A DNA stretch of 64,000 nt. Origin: Rothia nasimurium (GTDB taxonomy: Bacteria; Actinomycetota; Actinomycetes; Actinomycetales; Micrococcaceae). Of this stretch, positions 18,418 to 28,000 are shown one piece after another (the stretch's first letter is position 1; each line of letters begins with the position of its first letter). The position numbers were made by a program, and so were the translations under genes. Location of the stretch: assembly GCF_014217215.1 (NCBI RefSeq), contig NZ_CP056080.1:1426001-1490000 (forward strand), written 5' to 3'. The notes under the pieces are model-generated. The model worked only from the letters and a program-made list of their open reading frames with translations, did no database searches and was not told where the DNA came from.

Positions 18418-18534
18418 CTTTCCATCCTAGCTGATGGTGGTAGCGGGGCTGGGGCAACTCTCAGCATCTGGCTACGGGCTGGTGCTGGTGTTTCTAGGGC
18501 TGGTGCCTGCGCTGGGCAACTCGTCGCTCGGGTT

Positions 18535-18540
18535 TAGACT
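18535..18540 (+). promoter_or_regulatory. -10 element of a probable leaderless promoter
   Basis: TAGACT ends 6 bases before the ATG at 18547, the same spacing as at 2864-2869. No ribosome-binding site fits between. Confidence 0.5.
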
Positions 18541-18546
18541 GGGCGT

Positions 18547-19185
18547 ATGACTTCTTCTACCCTTGTTACCTCAGAACGCACCGCCCTACTAGATGCTCTC
18601 GCTGCTGCGGGGCCGTCCGCTCCTACCCTCTGCGAGGGCTGGGAAACCCGCCACATGGCGGCCCACCTACTGGTGCGCGAAAGCAAGCCTCTGATTGCAG
18701 CGGGCATGCCGGGCGGCCCGCTGGCTGCGCGCACCGAACGCTACACCGATCAGCTTGCAGGTGAGCTGACCGGCCAGCGCCGCTACGAGAAGGCCCTGCG
18801 CGATTTTGAGGCGTTACCGGGTTACCTGCACATGCGCACGCGCTTCCCGGGCCTGGACGAGGCGATGAACCTGGTTGAGTATTTTGTACATACCGAGGAC
18901 GTCCGCCGCGCCTCACTCGCTGACGGCGAGCAGCCTGCCCCGCGCGAGCTGGCTGAGGGTGTGCAGGAGAAGATATGGAAGGTGCTGCGGGCGCGTGCTC
19001 GCATGATGGCAGGGAAGAAGTACCCTCAGGGGCTGGTGTTGGAAGCTCCGGGCTACTCCCCCGCTGTTCATACTGTGATTGCTCCGCCTGCTGGCCAGGT
19101 TGCGACTGTGCTGACCGGCGAGCCGGGCGAATTGGTGCTCTACCTGTTCGGGCGCGAGGCCGCGGCCCTGGTTGAGGTGAGCTAA
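18547..19185 (+). CDS. TIGR03085-type metal-binding protein (DinB-like fold)
   Basis: 212 residues of the actinobacterial family related to mycothiol-dependent maleylpyruvate isomerase and DinB four-helix proteins. Features are LCEGWETRHMAAHLLVRE near residues 28-45 and EYFVHTEDVRRA near 111-122, whose histidines would bind a metal. Genes of this family sit near hisI in many actinobacteria, which agrees with the position here. Reaction unknown. Start supported by the adjacent -10 element. Confidence 0.85.
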   Translation: MTSSTLVTSERTALLDALAAAGPSAPTLCEGWETRHMAAHLLVRESKPLIAAGMPGGPLAARTERYTDQLAGELTGQRRYEKALRDFEALPGYLHMRTRFPGLDEAMNLVEYFVHTEDVRRASLADGEQPAPRELAEGVQEKIWKVLRARARMMAGKKYPQGLVLEAPGYSPAVHTVIAPPAGQVATVLTGEPGELVLYLFGREAAALVEVS

Positions 19186-19226
19186 AGACAGGTTGTGGCG
19201 CGCGCCTGCTCCGCCCCGCCCCATAG

Positions 19227-19292
19227 TAGGGACCAGAAAACTCTCAATAGTATGTGTGCACCACAAGGATTTTGGGAGGAATCTGGTCCCTA
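19227..19292. repeat. inverted repeat between convergent genes
   Basis: Perfect 11-base arms TAGGGACCAGA (19227-19237) and TCTGGTCCCTA (19282-19292), 44 bases apart. It lies between the TIGR03085-type gene and the DUF2087 gene, with CTAGTTG at the outer edge as in the structures at 3898 and 36389. It probably acts as a bidirectional end signal. Confidence 0.5.
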
Positions 19293-19296
19293 GTTG

Positions 19297-19788
19297 CTAC
19301 ATAGCCTCTGCAGCCAGGTAGCCTGGCAGCCACATCGCTTCCCAGGCCGGGGCCTCGGCAGCCAGCACGGTACCTGCCCGGTCGGGAGCACGGGTTGCCA
19401 GGCAATACGCGGAGGCGTCAGAGGTTCGCACCAGGTAACCGTACTCGACCATTTCCCGACGCATAAAAGCATAGTCCTGCCAGAGGGCGGCCAGAATCTC
19501 GTTAACCTGTTTCTCGGTGTAGGTGCGCCCTGGCTCAAAATAGGTCACTAGGTGTAGCAGCAGGTGGGCGCGGGTGCGGCGTTTGGAGGGCCAGGAGGTC
19601 AGGCGTCCGCCCTGCAGAAAACGGTCAACGACTGTGCGGTGCTCTGCGTAGGCTTGTTCGCGGGGATCGGTTAGGACGTTGGTCGTCGGCCTGGTCTTGA
19701 GCAGGGCTGCTCGGGCGGTGGTGTAGTTTTCGCCGGTTTCTTCCATACGGGCGCGCACGAGCTTTTTGAAGTTTGATTGGGCAGTCAC
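19297..19788 (-). CDS. DUF2087 domain protein
   Basis: 163 residues from GTG 19788. The C-terminal two thirds match the DUF2087 pattern (LTSWPSKRRTRAHLLLHLV, then YTEKQVNEILAAL, DYAFMRREMVEYGYL). That family is often fused to regulators and is thought to bind nucleic acid or ligand. The N-terminus NFKKLVRARMEETGENYTTA is a short basic helix seen in other stand-alone members. The frame continues to 19872, but the conserved part starts at VTAQSNFKK. No operon partner. Function unknown. Confidence 0.75.
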   Translation of the reverse strand: MTAQSNFKKLVRARMEETGENYTTARAALLKTRPTTNVLTDPREQAYAEHRTVVDRFLQGGRLTSWPSKRRTRAHLLLHLVTYFEPGRTYTEKQVNEILAALWQDYAFMRREMVEYGYLVRTSDASAYCLATRAPDRAGTVLAAEAPAWEAMWLPGYLAAEAM

Positions 19789-20161
19789 GGGTATCGACTT
19801 TCTTCGCACTCTAGCTGCGGCATCAATCGACGGTTCAGTGGTGCCTACCCCGGCCATGGTATGCCGGTGCAACCCGAGAATTCTCTTCCCTTCGCGCTGG
19901 AGACCTGCTTGCTAGAGTCACAGGGGCAAAGCGCTGGGCGGTGGGTGACGCCACACACCTTTATATCACATGCGCTCGTGTATGTAACCGAAAATGCCAT
20001 CTGCACGTTCTTTTACCGCGCAGATGGCATTTTCGATTACATTCAATGAGCGGACGGACGCCTGCCCCTTGAGTATTATTAGTTTTATCGGGGTAAAAGC
20101 TCTGCCCAGTGGCTAGGGCTTTTATTCGGAGCCATTAGTTTGCCAATGTTGAGGGGCTTGT
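19789..20161. other. left border of the accessory island
   Basis: About 370 bases with no gene supported. It holds the 5' region of the DUF2087 gene, the 21-base inverted repeat at 19984-20040 and the leader of hsdM. AT content rises here compared with the backbone. Confidence 0.5.
19984..20040. repeat. 21-base inverted repeat upstream of hsdM
   Basis: Arms 19984-20004 and 20020-20040 match with one mismatch and a 15-base loop. It sits at the border of the restriction-modification island. It may be a terminator or the remains of an insertion end. Confidence 0.6.
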
Positions 20162-22153
20162 GTGTCTTCTTTGAACTATTCGCAGTTCATTTGGAATGTG
20201 GCTGATGTTTTGCGCGGTACCTATAAGCAGCATCAGTACGGTCAGATTATTTTGCCTTTCACGGTGTTGGCACGTCTTGATGCGGTGCTTGAGCCGACCA
20301 AGCAGGCTGTTCTAGAGGCGGCAGATGGTTATGTGCTCGATACGATTCCTCCGGCGATGCTTTCTGCCCGCGCGGGTCACGATTACAGTTTCTATAACCT
20401 CTCCCAGCACAATCTCAAGACTGTGGCTAATGACCCCGATACGCTTGAGCAGAATCTGCGTTCTTACATTAACCAGTTCAGTGAGAACGTGCGCGATATT
20501 TTTGAGAAGTATAAGTTCGAAGACACCATCGCAGACCTTGCCGCTCATAACCTGCTGTATCAGGTGATTCAGCATTTCTCACGGGTGAACCTGCACCCTG
20601 ACCAGGTAAGCAATGAGCAGATGGGCAATATCTTTGAGGAGCTGATTCGCAAGTTCGCTGAGGCTTCTAATGAGACTGCCGGTGAGCACTTTACCCCGCG
20701 TGAGGTGATTGAGCTCATGGTTAATCTGCTGCTGGCTGATGATGAAGATCTGCGTACTGATTACATTGCCCGGTCGGTTTATGACCCTACGGCTGGTACC
20801 GGCGGTATGCTGTCGGTGGCTGACGATAAGATTCACCAGCTGAATCCCACCGCCGATGTGAGCCTGCTGGGCCAGGAGCTCAACCCTGAGTCGTATGCGA
20901 TTTGTAAGGCTGACATGGTGGTGAAGGGCCAGGACGTCGATAACATCGCTCTCGGCAACACGCTCACTGACCCGGCTTTTGAGAACCGCACTTTCCACTA
21001 TGGACTGAGTAACCCGCCCTTTGGCGTGGACTGGAAAGGTGCTAAGGCTGTGGTTGAGGCTGAGCATAAGAACCAGGGTTTTGCGGGCCGTTTTGGTGCT
21101 GGCCTGCCCCGTGTGTCTGACGGTTCGCTCCTTTTCTTACAGCATCTGATTTCTAAGCTCAATGAGCCGATGGTTGCTAGTAATGGTGTTGCCCAGGTGG
21201 GTGGCCGTGGTGCCATTGTTTTGAATGGTTCTCCCCTGTTTACGGGTGGCGCTGGGTCTGGTGAGTCGAATATCCGTAAGTGGGTTTTGGATCAGGATTA
21301 CCTTGAGGCGATTATTGGCCTGCCTACCGACATGTTCTATAACACGGGTATTTCTACCTATATTTGGGTGTTGAATAAGCAGAAGAAGGCTGAGCGTAGG
21401 GGTAAGGTTCAGCTGATTGACGCGACGAGTATGTTTGAGAAGATGCGTAAGTCGGTGGGGTCTAAGCGTAAGCGGTTGAGTGAGGAGCAGATTGCTGAGA
21501 TTACCCGCTTGTACGCTGCTTTTGATGCTGCGGATGATAAGCGTTCTAAGGTTTTTGATCGTGAGGAGTTTATGTACCGCACGATTACGGTGGAGCGCCC
21601 TTTGCGGTTGAATTGGGGTTTTACTGCTGACCGGGTGGAGCGTTTGTTGGCTTCTAAGGAGTTTGGCAAGCTCAAGCTGGCTGAGGGTGAGAACGCCGCT
21701 GTGCGGACTTCTCTTGCTTCTTTGGTTGAGAGCAAGGTGGGTGCCGTTGGTGGTGATGTGGCTGGGGTGAAGGCTGAGCTGTTGCAGGTGTTTGCGGACG
21801 CCGGTGCCCTGGTGAAGCCTGCGGCTTTGGCTAAGTTGGTGGATGAGTTGGCTGAGCGCGATGAATCCGCCGAGGTGGTGTTGAAGGCTAAGAAGCCGGT
21901 GGCTGATTCTACTCTGCGTGATACTGAGAATGTGCCCTGGGGCGAGGATATTCACGAGTACTTGGAGCGTGAGGTCAAGCCCTTTGTGCCTGATGCCTGG
22001 ATTGATGAGTCTAAGACTAAGGAGGGCGCGGAGATTCCTTTTGCCCGCCACTTCTACGAGTACGTGCCGCCACGTACCTTAGAGGAGATTGACCGGGACC
22101 TCAACGAGGTGCTGGGCCGAATCAAGAAGAGGCTGGAAGAGGTGCTAGGTTAA
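20162..22153 (+). CDS. hsdM: type I restriction-modification methyltransferase subunit
   Basis: Adenine methyltransferase subunit of a type I system, acting with HsdS as the modification enzyme and with HsdR for restriction. 663 residues. An N-terminal HsdM helical domain comes first, GEHFTPREVI at 174-183, the SAM motif DPTAGTGGM at 208-216 and the catalytic NPPF at 284-287. The C-terminal region (about 480-660) is charged and probably contacts HsdS. Start GTG 20162 with GAGGGG seven bases before. First gene of hsdM-hsdS-MBL-hsdR. Confidence 0.95.
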   Translation: MSSLNYSQFIWNVADVLRGTYKQHQYGQIILPFTVLARLDAVLEPTKQAVLEAADGYVLDTIPPAMLSARAGHDYSFYNLSQHNLKTVANDPDTLEQNLRSYINQFSENVRDIFEKYKFEDTIADLAAHNLLYQVIQHFSRVNLHPDQVSNEQMGNIFEELIRKFAEASNETAGEHFTPREVIELMVNLLLADDEDLRTDYIARSVYDPTAGTGGMLSVADDKIHQLNPTADVSLLGQELNPESYAICKADMVVKGQDVDNIALGNTLTDPAFENRTFHYGLSNPPFGVDWKGAKAVVEAEHKNQGFAGRFGAGLPRVSDGSLLFLQHLISKLNEPMVASNGVAQVGGRGAIVLNGSPLFTGGAGSGESNIRKWVLDQDYLEAIIGLPTDMFYNTGISTYIWVLNKQKKAERRGKVQLIDATSMFEKMRKSVGSKRKRLSEEQIAEITRLYAAFDAADDKRSKVFDREEFMYRTITVERPLRLNWGFTADRVERLLASKEFGKLKLAEGENAAVRTSLASLVESKVGAVGGDVAGVKAELLQVFADAGALVKPAALAKLVDELAERDESAEVVLKAKKPVADSTLRDTENVPWGEDIHEYLEREVKPFVPDAWIDESKTKEGAEIPFARHFYEYVPPRTLEEIDRDLNEVLGRIKKRLEEVLG

Positions 22154-22156
22154 TCC

Positions 22157-23368
22157 ATGAGAACGATGCCTGCTAAATACGCCTTTGAACCTGTTATTGC
22201 AGGAACCTGGGGAAATGAATGTAAAAACGATGAGAATGATGTTATTTGCTACAGAGCCGCAGATTTTGACTACGAACACCTAAAGGTCAATGAGTCAGCA
22301 GGAGTTGTTCGCAACATCGCTCCATCTGAATTCGTAGTAAAAGCGTTACATCCAGGTGATATCTTGATTGAAAAATCTGGTGGTGGTGAAAAAACGCTTG
22401 TAGGCAGGTCAGTCTTATTTGATTCCAATAAAGCATCAGTCTGTTCAAACTTTGTATCTGTCTTACGCCCTAAAAGCGGTCAATCAAGTCGATATTGGAA
22501 TTATCAGCTAGCAGCACTTTATTCTAACCGTGGGACTGAGCCTTTTATAAAGCAATCTACTGGTATTCAGAATTTAGATGTAAAAGCATATCTGTCTCAG
22601 CATGTTCCAGTTCGAAGTTTTGAAGAGCAGGAACGAATTGCAGATGAGCTTGACCGTGAACTGACGGAGATTGATGAGCTCATTGCTGAATGTGTGCAGC
22701 TTTCTGTATTAGCTGAGGAACGCCGGCTTTCTGCAATTAACAATTTTATTGAACCTTTGCTGGATAAGAAGACAGCTATTAAGCATCTAGGCACTCTTAC
22801 ATCTGGCATTACACTTGGAGCGGCATACAACGAGCCAACTCAATCCTATCCTTATCTTCGTGTTGCCAACGTGCAGGTTGGCAGAGTTGATTTGACTGAA
22901 GTAAAGGAAGTTTCGGTACCTGTTTCGGTAGCGAATGAAAACTCGCTTCAAAAAGATGATGTTTTAATGACGGAGGGCGGAGACCGCGACAAATTAGGCC
23001 GCGGGGCAATTTGGTCTGGTGAGGTTTCACCAATGCTACATCAGAACCATGTTTTCGCGTTTCGTTGCAACAAAGAAAAGTTGCTCCCCGAGTTCCTAGT
23101 CTATTGCCTTGAGGCCAGCTATGCTCGACGATATTTTGAAAACAATGCTCGTCAGTCAACAAATCTAGCATCAACAAATTCAACCATCGTAAAGAATTTT
23201 TTAGTTCCTTCAATCGAAGTATCTAAACAAAATAAAGTTATCTCAGCTTTAGATAACCAGCTCCAATATTTTAATACCATAATAAATTTAATGAACATTA
23301 TCCATAATTTACTTTCGGAAAGAAAAATTTCCCTCTTAAGTAGAGTTTACAATCTAAGTCTAGATTAA
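22157..23368 (+). CDS. hsdS: type I restriction-modification specificity subunit
   Basis: DNA-recognition subunit, 403 residues, with the two-half architecture of HsdS. Target recognition domain 1 is about 1-150, a helical spacer with LDRELTEIDELI and LAEERRLSAINNF about 160-195, domain 2 about 196-350 (RDKLGRGAIW), and a final helix. It starts 3 bases after the hsdM stop. Base composition drops sharply (near 40% GC by eye, against over 50% in hsdM). This points to exchange of the specificity gene, a common event for type I systems. The recognised site cannot be read from sequence. Confidence 0.92.
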   Translation: MRTMPAKYAFEPVIAGTWGNECKNDENDVICYRAADFDYEHLKVNESAGVVRNIAPSEFVVKALHPGDILIEKSGGGEKTLVGRSVLFDSNKASVCSNFVSVLRPKSGQSSRYWNYQLAALYSNRGTEPFIKQSTGIQNLDVKAYLSQHVPVRSFEEQERIADELDRELTEIDELIAECVQLSVLAEERRLSAINNFIEPLLDKKTAIKHLGTLTSGITLGAAYNEPTQSYPYLRVANVQVGRVDLTEVKEVSVPVSVANENSLQKDDVLMTEGGDRDKLGRGAIWSGEVSPMLHQNHVFAFRCNKEKLLPEFLVYCLEASYARRYFENNARQSTNLASTNSTIVKNFLVPSIEVSKQNKVISALDNQLQYFNTIINLMNIIHNLLSERKISLLSRVYNLSLD

Positions 23369-23402
23369 TTTATCAACATAAAAAATATCAAAAGGATTAA
23401 CT

Positions 23403-24769
23403 ATGGAAATAACTTTTCTTGGTGAAATTAAGGACCAAAAGAAATATTATACCGCTGGAGAGTCAACGGTATTTAATATTGATAACGAAAATTCGATAAT
23501 GATTGATCTGGGTTATTCCAAAATGGGGAAAGGTGTGCAACATTTAATCCTCGTATTCTAATATTGACTCATTCTGATTGGGATCATATTAGTGGATTTT
23601 CGCAATTTTGGAAAAACGTAAAGTATAAACCCCAGGAAATTTGGGTTCCACATGACTGGATAATTGCAGTGTTAGCCGCTGAAGTTTATATACAAATTAC
23701 AAGACCTGATAGGTTAGTCAGTGATTCGGGAATTATCAGCAGATTCAATGTCGATGGATTATTGCCAGATTTTAGACATATTGAAATTTCAGAAATATTT
23801 TCAGAAATCGATTTTGAGCATAGCTGGGGAAGATCTGAAATCTACTCATTGAGTAATGTATTAACTGCACAATACAGCAATATTTCTAGAAATATCGATG
23901 AATTTGACGATGAGCAAGTTATTCTTGAAAATTTCTCAGAACAATTTATTAACCAGCCTTTTAGTAATTTATTCTCAAAATTTTCATTCAAATCGCAATC
24001 AAAATTAGAAAATCAGAACATTACGCCATCCAGATTTCCTAATACTATTCAAGCGTTACATCATTTGGATTCTTTTAAATTAATGTTAGCTTTTCATGCT
24101 ATATATGCCACTAAAAAAGTAAGAGAGATATTAATTACTGCATATAAATCAGGTGTAGAAATTAAATTTTTCAATGTCGATAACTACCTTCCTGGAAATA
24201 TACATGCCGAAACAATAAATAATACCAAATTAGAAATTATTAACGGCAACCCCAAAACGGATGTCATGCTTTCCGGAGCAAAATTTAAAGATTGGCTGCG
24301 AAACACAACTGAAAAAATACTAATCAACGAAAGAGCACTTATAAGCCAAATTACTTACAGCGATGAAAAGAAAATTATTATTTGGAGTGATTCCTCTGGA
24401 TTAAACGTAGTTAAACCCAATAAAAATAATGACCCAATCTATAAAGTTGACTGGAATAATTTAGTGATTATGACTGCACCTCATCATGGGTCACACAAAT
24501 CTCATCATGATGATATTTGGAACGCGCATCAGCCTTATTCAAATAAAATTATTTGCATATCATGCGGTGGAGTCGCAAGTCAATGGAGCAATAAATCTGG
24601 GTTAGGGTTATATAACAGAAATTACTTATCAATCACCCAAAATCTTAAATCATGTTGTTGGTGCAGAAGTAAAGATCATAAGAAAAATCAGGATATTACT
24701 ATAGATTTGAACATAAAGCCAATCCTAAATACGCATTGCATGAGATTACACGATATAAAAAACCCGTAA
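23403..24769 (+). pseudogene. ComEC-type metallo-beta-lactamase-fold hydrolase, frameshifted
   Basis: A gene of about 455 codons in two frames. It starts at ATG 23403 with AAGGA six bases upstream. The first frame encodes MEITFLGEIK to IDLGYSK, then runs to a stop at 23561. The rest (FNPRILILTHSDWDHISGF to the end at 24769) is one frame back. One extra base in the A4 run at 23520-23523 would restore IDLGYSKNGER-CATFNPRILILTHSDWDH. Metal motif is HSDWDH (the HxDxDH form of ComEC-like enzymes), with APHHGSH near the end. About 33% GC. It lies between hsdS and hsdR, suggesting an accessory of the restriction system. It could be truly inactive, phase-variable or a sequencing error. Confidence 0.75.
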
Positions 24770-25085
24770 TAATATTTACTGGTTTATTAACTCATCGAGG
24801 ACGGCTAGCACTCCGGCTACTACATCTCCTCACAATTTGCAGATGCAACATATAGACGACCTAAATCAGGCAACTTGTACATTCGATGCACAACATTTGT
24901 ACATCGAATGTACAAGTTGTTAAGCATGCAATATACAAAATTCAACTCTTTGGCGGGTTTGCTGCTTCATAAATTCCCGATTCTCTGCCGAGCTTCTAAA
25001 CTAAGAACAGTTAGTTTTTGCCCGGTATTTGTCTAGTTTGTTGCCTAGGGTTAATTCCCAGTCCAGCAGGTCAGGAGCCGCCCAC
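24770..25085. promoter_or_regulatory. intergenic region before hsdR with twin TGTACAT palindromes
   Basis: A gap of about 315 bases. Two operator-like sites, 24876-24892 (TGTACATTCGATGCACA) and 24898-24914 (TGTACATCGAATGTACA), lie 22 bases apart centre to centre. Together they also form an 18-base perfect inverted repeat (24871-24888 with 24902-24919). This suggests regulator sites or an attenuating hairpin controlling hsdR. No gene for the regulator is recognised nearby. Confidence 0.55.
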
Positions 25086-28000
25086 ATGTCTCGCACCCAC
25101 CTTGAACGTCCTCTCCAGCAAGACATCTGCGCCTACCTGGCCGCTCACGGGTGGGTGCATTCCCCCAACTCCGCAGGCTACGATGCCAGGCGCGCCCTCT
25201 ACCCCGCCGACGTCCTCACCTGGCTACAAACCAGCGACCCCAAAAACTACGCCACCCTCATCAAACCCGGTACAAACCCCACCGCCCAGCAGGCCCAAGA
25301 AAACCGCCTACTCGACCGGCTCATCACCAAACTCGCAGCCCCAGAAGAACAAGGCGGCGGAACCCTCAACGTCCTGCGCAAAGGCTTCAGCGTACCCGGC
25401 GCACGCCGTCCCTTCCACCTCCTCGCCTACCCACCCCAAGACAACCGCAACCCCGAACTCACCGACCTCTACCACAAGAACATCCTGCGCGTCGTCGAAG
25501 AAGTCCGCTACAACCCAGCAGATGAAACCGCCCGCATCGACCTCGTGCTCTTCATCAACGGCCTACCCGTAGCCACCATCGAACTCAAAAGCGAATACAC
25601 CCAAACCCTCCAAATCGCTATAGATCAATACCGTACCGACCGCGATCCAAAAACCTCACCCCTGCTCCAAGAACACCGCGGCGCCCTCGTCCATTTCGCC
25701 CTCTCCCAAGACGAAATTGCCATGACCACCAAACTGGCAGGAAAAGCAACCAATTTCCTCCCCTTCAACCGCGGAGCCAACGGCGGCGCAGGCAACCCCA
25801 TCATCGACGGCAAACTCGCCACCAGCTACTTCTGGGAAGAAATCCTCGAGCCCAACACCTGGATCACCATCCTCACCAAATTCATCTACACCAACCATCA
25901 AAAAATCACCGACCCGCTCACCGGCAAAACCACCCACAAAAGCCACATCAGATTCCCCCGCTACCACCAGTGGCGAGCCGTCACCAAACTCGTCCAGGCA
26001 GCCCGCACCGAAGGCGCAGGGAACAAATACCTGGTGCAGCACTCGGCGGGCTCCGGCAAAACCGACTCCATCGCCTGGACAGCCCACCGGCTCTCCAACC
26101 TCCATACCCCAGACGGCGAGCGCGTCTTCGACTCCGTCATCGTCATCGCCGACCGGCAGGTGCTCGACCAGCAGCTCCAGGACGCCATCGACCAGCTCGT
26201 CACCACCGCCGGCACCTTCCAGCCCATTACGCGCGGCAGCGGCGATTCCAAATCTAAGCAGCTCGTCGAGGCACTGACCACCGGCGTGCCCATCATCGGC
26301 GTCACCCTGCAAACCTTCCCCTTCGCCCTGGCAGAAATGACCAAGGAGGGCGGCCAGCTCGCCGGTAAGCACTTTGCGATTATCGCGGACGAGGCGCACT
26401 CCTCCCAGTCGGGTAAGGCAACCGACTCCATCAAGGAAATGCTCAACACCGAGATTGACGCCGGTATCGAAGAGTCAGACCCCGAAGCTGACCAGGTGGC
26501 CCTGACCAAGATGGCCCAGCGTGTGGTGGGTGAGGGCCACCAGGTGTCCTTCTTTGCCTTCACCGCAACTCCAAAGGCAAAGACCCTTGAGGTCTTTGGC
26601 CGACGGGCTGACGGCACCGGCCCCCACGAGCCCTTCGACCTCTACCCCATGAAGCAAGCCATTGAAGAGGGCTTCATTCTTGACGTGCTCAAGAACTACA
26701 CCACCTACCAGATGGCAGCCAAAATCGCCCAGAAGAACGAGGACAGCGGGGCAGACGAAGAAATCGACATCCGCAAGGGCACCAAGAGCCTCATCAATTT
26801 TGTGGAGCTGCACCCCACCAATGTTGCCTCCAAGGTAGCGGTGATTCTTGAGCACTTTGAGGGCCGAGTCAAGCAGGAACTCGGCGGTAAAGCCAAAGCC
26901 ATGGTGGTGACGTCCTCACGCGCTGCTGCCGTGCGCTACCAGCGGGCTTTCGAAAAAGCTATCGCCGAGAGGGCCCTGCCCCTGAAGACGCTGGTTGCTT
27001 TCTCCGGTGAACTGCCCGACCCCGACGTTGAGGTAGTGCCCGGGGTGGATACACCCACCGTAACTGAGGCGTCCATGAACCCTGACCTCAAAGGCAGGAA
27101 CCTCGCTGAGGTCTTCAACCAGGACGGCCAGCATATTCTAATCGTGGCCAACAAGTACCAGACCGGCTTTGACCAGCCCCTTCTGGTTGCCATGTATGTG
27201 GATAAGAAGCTCTCGGGCATCACCGCAGTGCAAACCCTCTCCCGCCTCAACCGCCGGGCTGACGGCAAAGAGAACACCTATATTCTGGACTTCGTCAACG
27301 ACCCCGAACAGATTCGCGCCGCCTTCGCCGAGTACTACGAGGACGCCCGCATCGAGACTGAATCGGACCTCGACCTGGTTGCCAAACAGGTCGACAAGCT
27401 CGACGCGGCCGGTATCTACAACCGGGCAGATGTGGAACAGTTCTGGGAAAAGTGGGTTGCCCCCGGTGCCCGGCAGGCGTCCTTTGACTCCCTCATCTCC
27501 ATACCCGTGCAGCGGTTTGTGACGCGCTGGCGGGCAGCGCAGGAAGGGATTGACGGTTCTACTGACCGAGCCGCCCTTGAGGTACTGCTGGAGTTCCGCT
27601 CAACCCTCGCCCAGTACGTGAAGTCCTACGCCTTCTTCTCGCAAATCTTCAACTTCGGCGACCCCTACTACGAGAAGCTCTCTGCCTTCGCTGACCTGCT
27701 CGCGCGCAAGCTGCGCCGGTTTACCCTCGATGAGGTGTCGCCCGAGGTAGTGAACGTGGACGACATCGTGCTCACCCACTACCGCCTCGAAAAGCTGCGC
27801 GAAGAGGAAGACTTGAAGCTCTCGTCTTCCCAGGCGGCTGGCCTGCAGGGCATGACGGAGGCCGGCCTCGCCAGTATTCAGGAGCGCGAGCGCAAGGCCC
27901 GCTCTGAACTGATTGAGAAGATTAATAAGTACTTCCACGGCCTTGATTTGAGTGACGAGCACCAGGTGGGCTTTGCTACTACCTTCGTGGCTGAGGCGGC

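Noticed and set aside
20312-22051. Minus-strand frames opposite hsdM
   Set aside because: Leucine/histidine-rich antisense shadows without motifs; hsdM is complete on the plus strand.
23515-23535. Programmed -1 frameshifting in the MBL gene
   Set aside because: There is no X-XXY-YYZ heptamer and no clear downstream pseudoknot; a single-base loss is simpler.
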